A stretch of 18,070 nucleotides of DNA from Caldilinea sp. (lineage in GTDB: Bacteria > Chloroflexota > Anaerolineae > Caldilineales > Caldilineaceae). Below, one piece after another: positions 17,682-18,070 of this stretch. The position numbers and the translations under genes were made by a program. Below the pieces are notes generated by a model that saw only the letters and a list, made by a program, of their open reading frames with translations, searched no databases and was not told the origin of the DNA. The DNA is taken from contig JAPLGY010000444.1 in the NCBI GenBank assembly GCA_026389955.1, positions 1 to 18,070 of the forward strand. The letters are read 5' to 3'. The stretch's first letter is position 1, and each line of letters opens with the position of its first letter.

Positions 17682-18070
17682 AGTCATCCTTTGCCGCTTG
17701 TCTGGTGATGTAACCCATCTCTAAGTCATAGGCAATCCGCGCCGGATCGCGTTCGCTGGCCGTGCCAAAACCCGCGCCGCCTGGCATTCTCAACTCGACC
17801 TCGTCGCCCGGCTTGAATTCGATGGGCGGAAACCGTGTGATCAACTCACCGTTGATGTGCACTGTGCCCACCCGGCCCGGTCGACCGCCGTTCATGGGCG
17901 GCGGTTCACAGAACATTTTGTCCGGACGCACACGCAACGACATGGGCCCATCGGCAATGCTGCGCATTTTAATCGTCTGGCTGATGCCCCCGCGCATTCG
18001 GCCCGGCCCGGCAGAGTCAGGCAGAAACTCCTTGCAGAGCAGCAAAACTGGCGCCTGGATCTCCATGATT
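17662..18070 (-). CDS. C-terminal part of a second hydantoinase B subunit (partial, cut by right edge)
   Basis: The last 136 or so codons of a minus-strand gene that enters from beyond 18070; the ATG at 18066 is internal. The segment shows PDSAGPGRMRGGIS, the Gly-rich motif of HyuB, and FKPGDEVELRMPGGAGFGT near the end. It is clearly similar to the same region of the next gene (INGELITRFPPIEFKPG here against LNGEVLTRFRPIEWKPG there), so the two are tandem paralogues. The stop TAA (17662-17664) lies inside the start region of the downstream hydantoinase B gene, a sign of translational coupling in one operon. Confidence 0.9.
   Translation of the reverse strand, partial: IMEIQAPVLLLCKEFLPDSAGPGRMRGGISQTIKMRSIADGPMSLRVRPDKMFCEPPPMNGGRPGRVGTVHINGELITRFPPIEFKPGDEVELRMPGGAGFGTASERDPARIAYDLEMGYITRQAAKDDYGYEST

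Overview
This is an 18 kb GC-rich window (roughly 65% by eye) of ordinary bacterial chromosome with one small, lower-GC patch of decayed genes. Three traits suggest a member of the Chloroflexota (Caldilineae/Anaerolineae-like): membrane-anchored sensor or secreted proteins with Pro/Thr/Ala linkers, an LplB/YtcP-type sugar ABC transporter with a lipoprotein binding protein, and an M24/hydantoinase-B cluster. The lineage is an inference from gene style only, because no rRNA or marker gene is present.

Layout. (1) 1-2029, minus strand: a membrane-anchored TPR plus TolB-like beta-propeller protein, followed 39 bp later by the start of a lipoprotein that runs off the left edge. (2) 2030-2431: divergent control region with a good sigma-70-type promoter facing right and a perfect TATAAT facing left. 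(3) 2432-8251, plus strand: a membrane-anchored Reg_prop-type propeller protein with a 10-unit, 15-bp coding repeat; an IMP-dehydrogenase-family gene that overlaps it by 35 bp; and a glycogen branching enzyme. (4) 8268-9461, minus strand: an L-2-hydroxyglutarate oxidase-type FAD enzyme, convergent with glgB. (5) 9462-9739: a second divergent control region with two promoters carrying similar extended -10 elements. (6) 9740-13236, plus strand: a CUT1-type carbohydrate ABC transporter (lipoprotein binding protein, two permeases, no ATPase), with a strong intercistronic hairpin and a terminator at its end. (7) 13237-14814: a patchwork of a broken PIN-domain (VapC-like) toxin, an apparently intact CPBP membrane protease, a fragment of a subtilisin-type protease and a possible transposase scrap, bounded by an imperfect 25-bp direct repeat. 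(8) 14803-18070, minus strand: a tightly packed operon of two paralogous hydantoinase B/oxoprolinase subunits (the first cut by the right edge) and an M24-fold (creatinase/prolidase-like) protein.

The main surprises are inside familiar genes. The glycogen branching enzyme lacks a block of about 65 residues that carries GH13 conserved region I, while the reading frame and the three catalytic acids remain. The IMP dehydrogenase homologue has its catalytic Cys loop and CBS pair but no Arg-Tyr dyad in the flap. The M24 protein has His/Glu replacements at several usual metal-ligand positions. I see no CRISPR array, phage, tRNA or rRNA, and no clear new defence or biosynthetic system.
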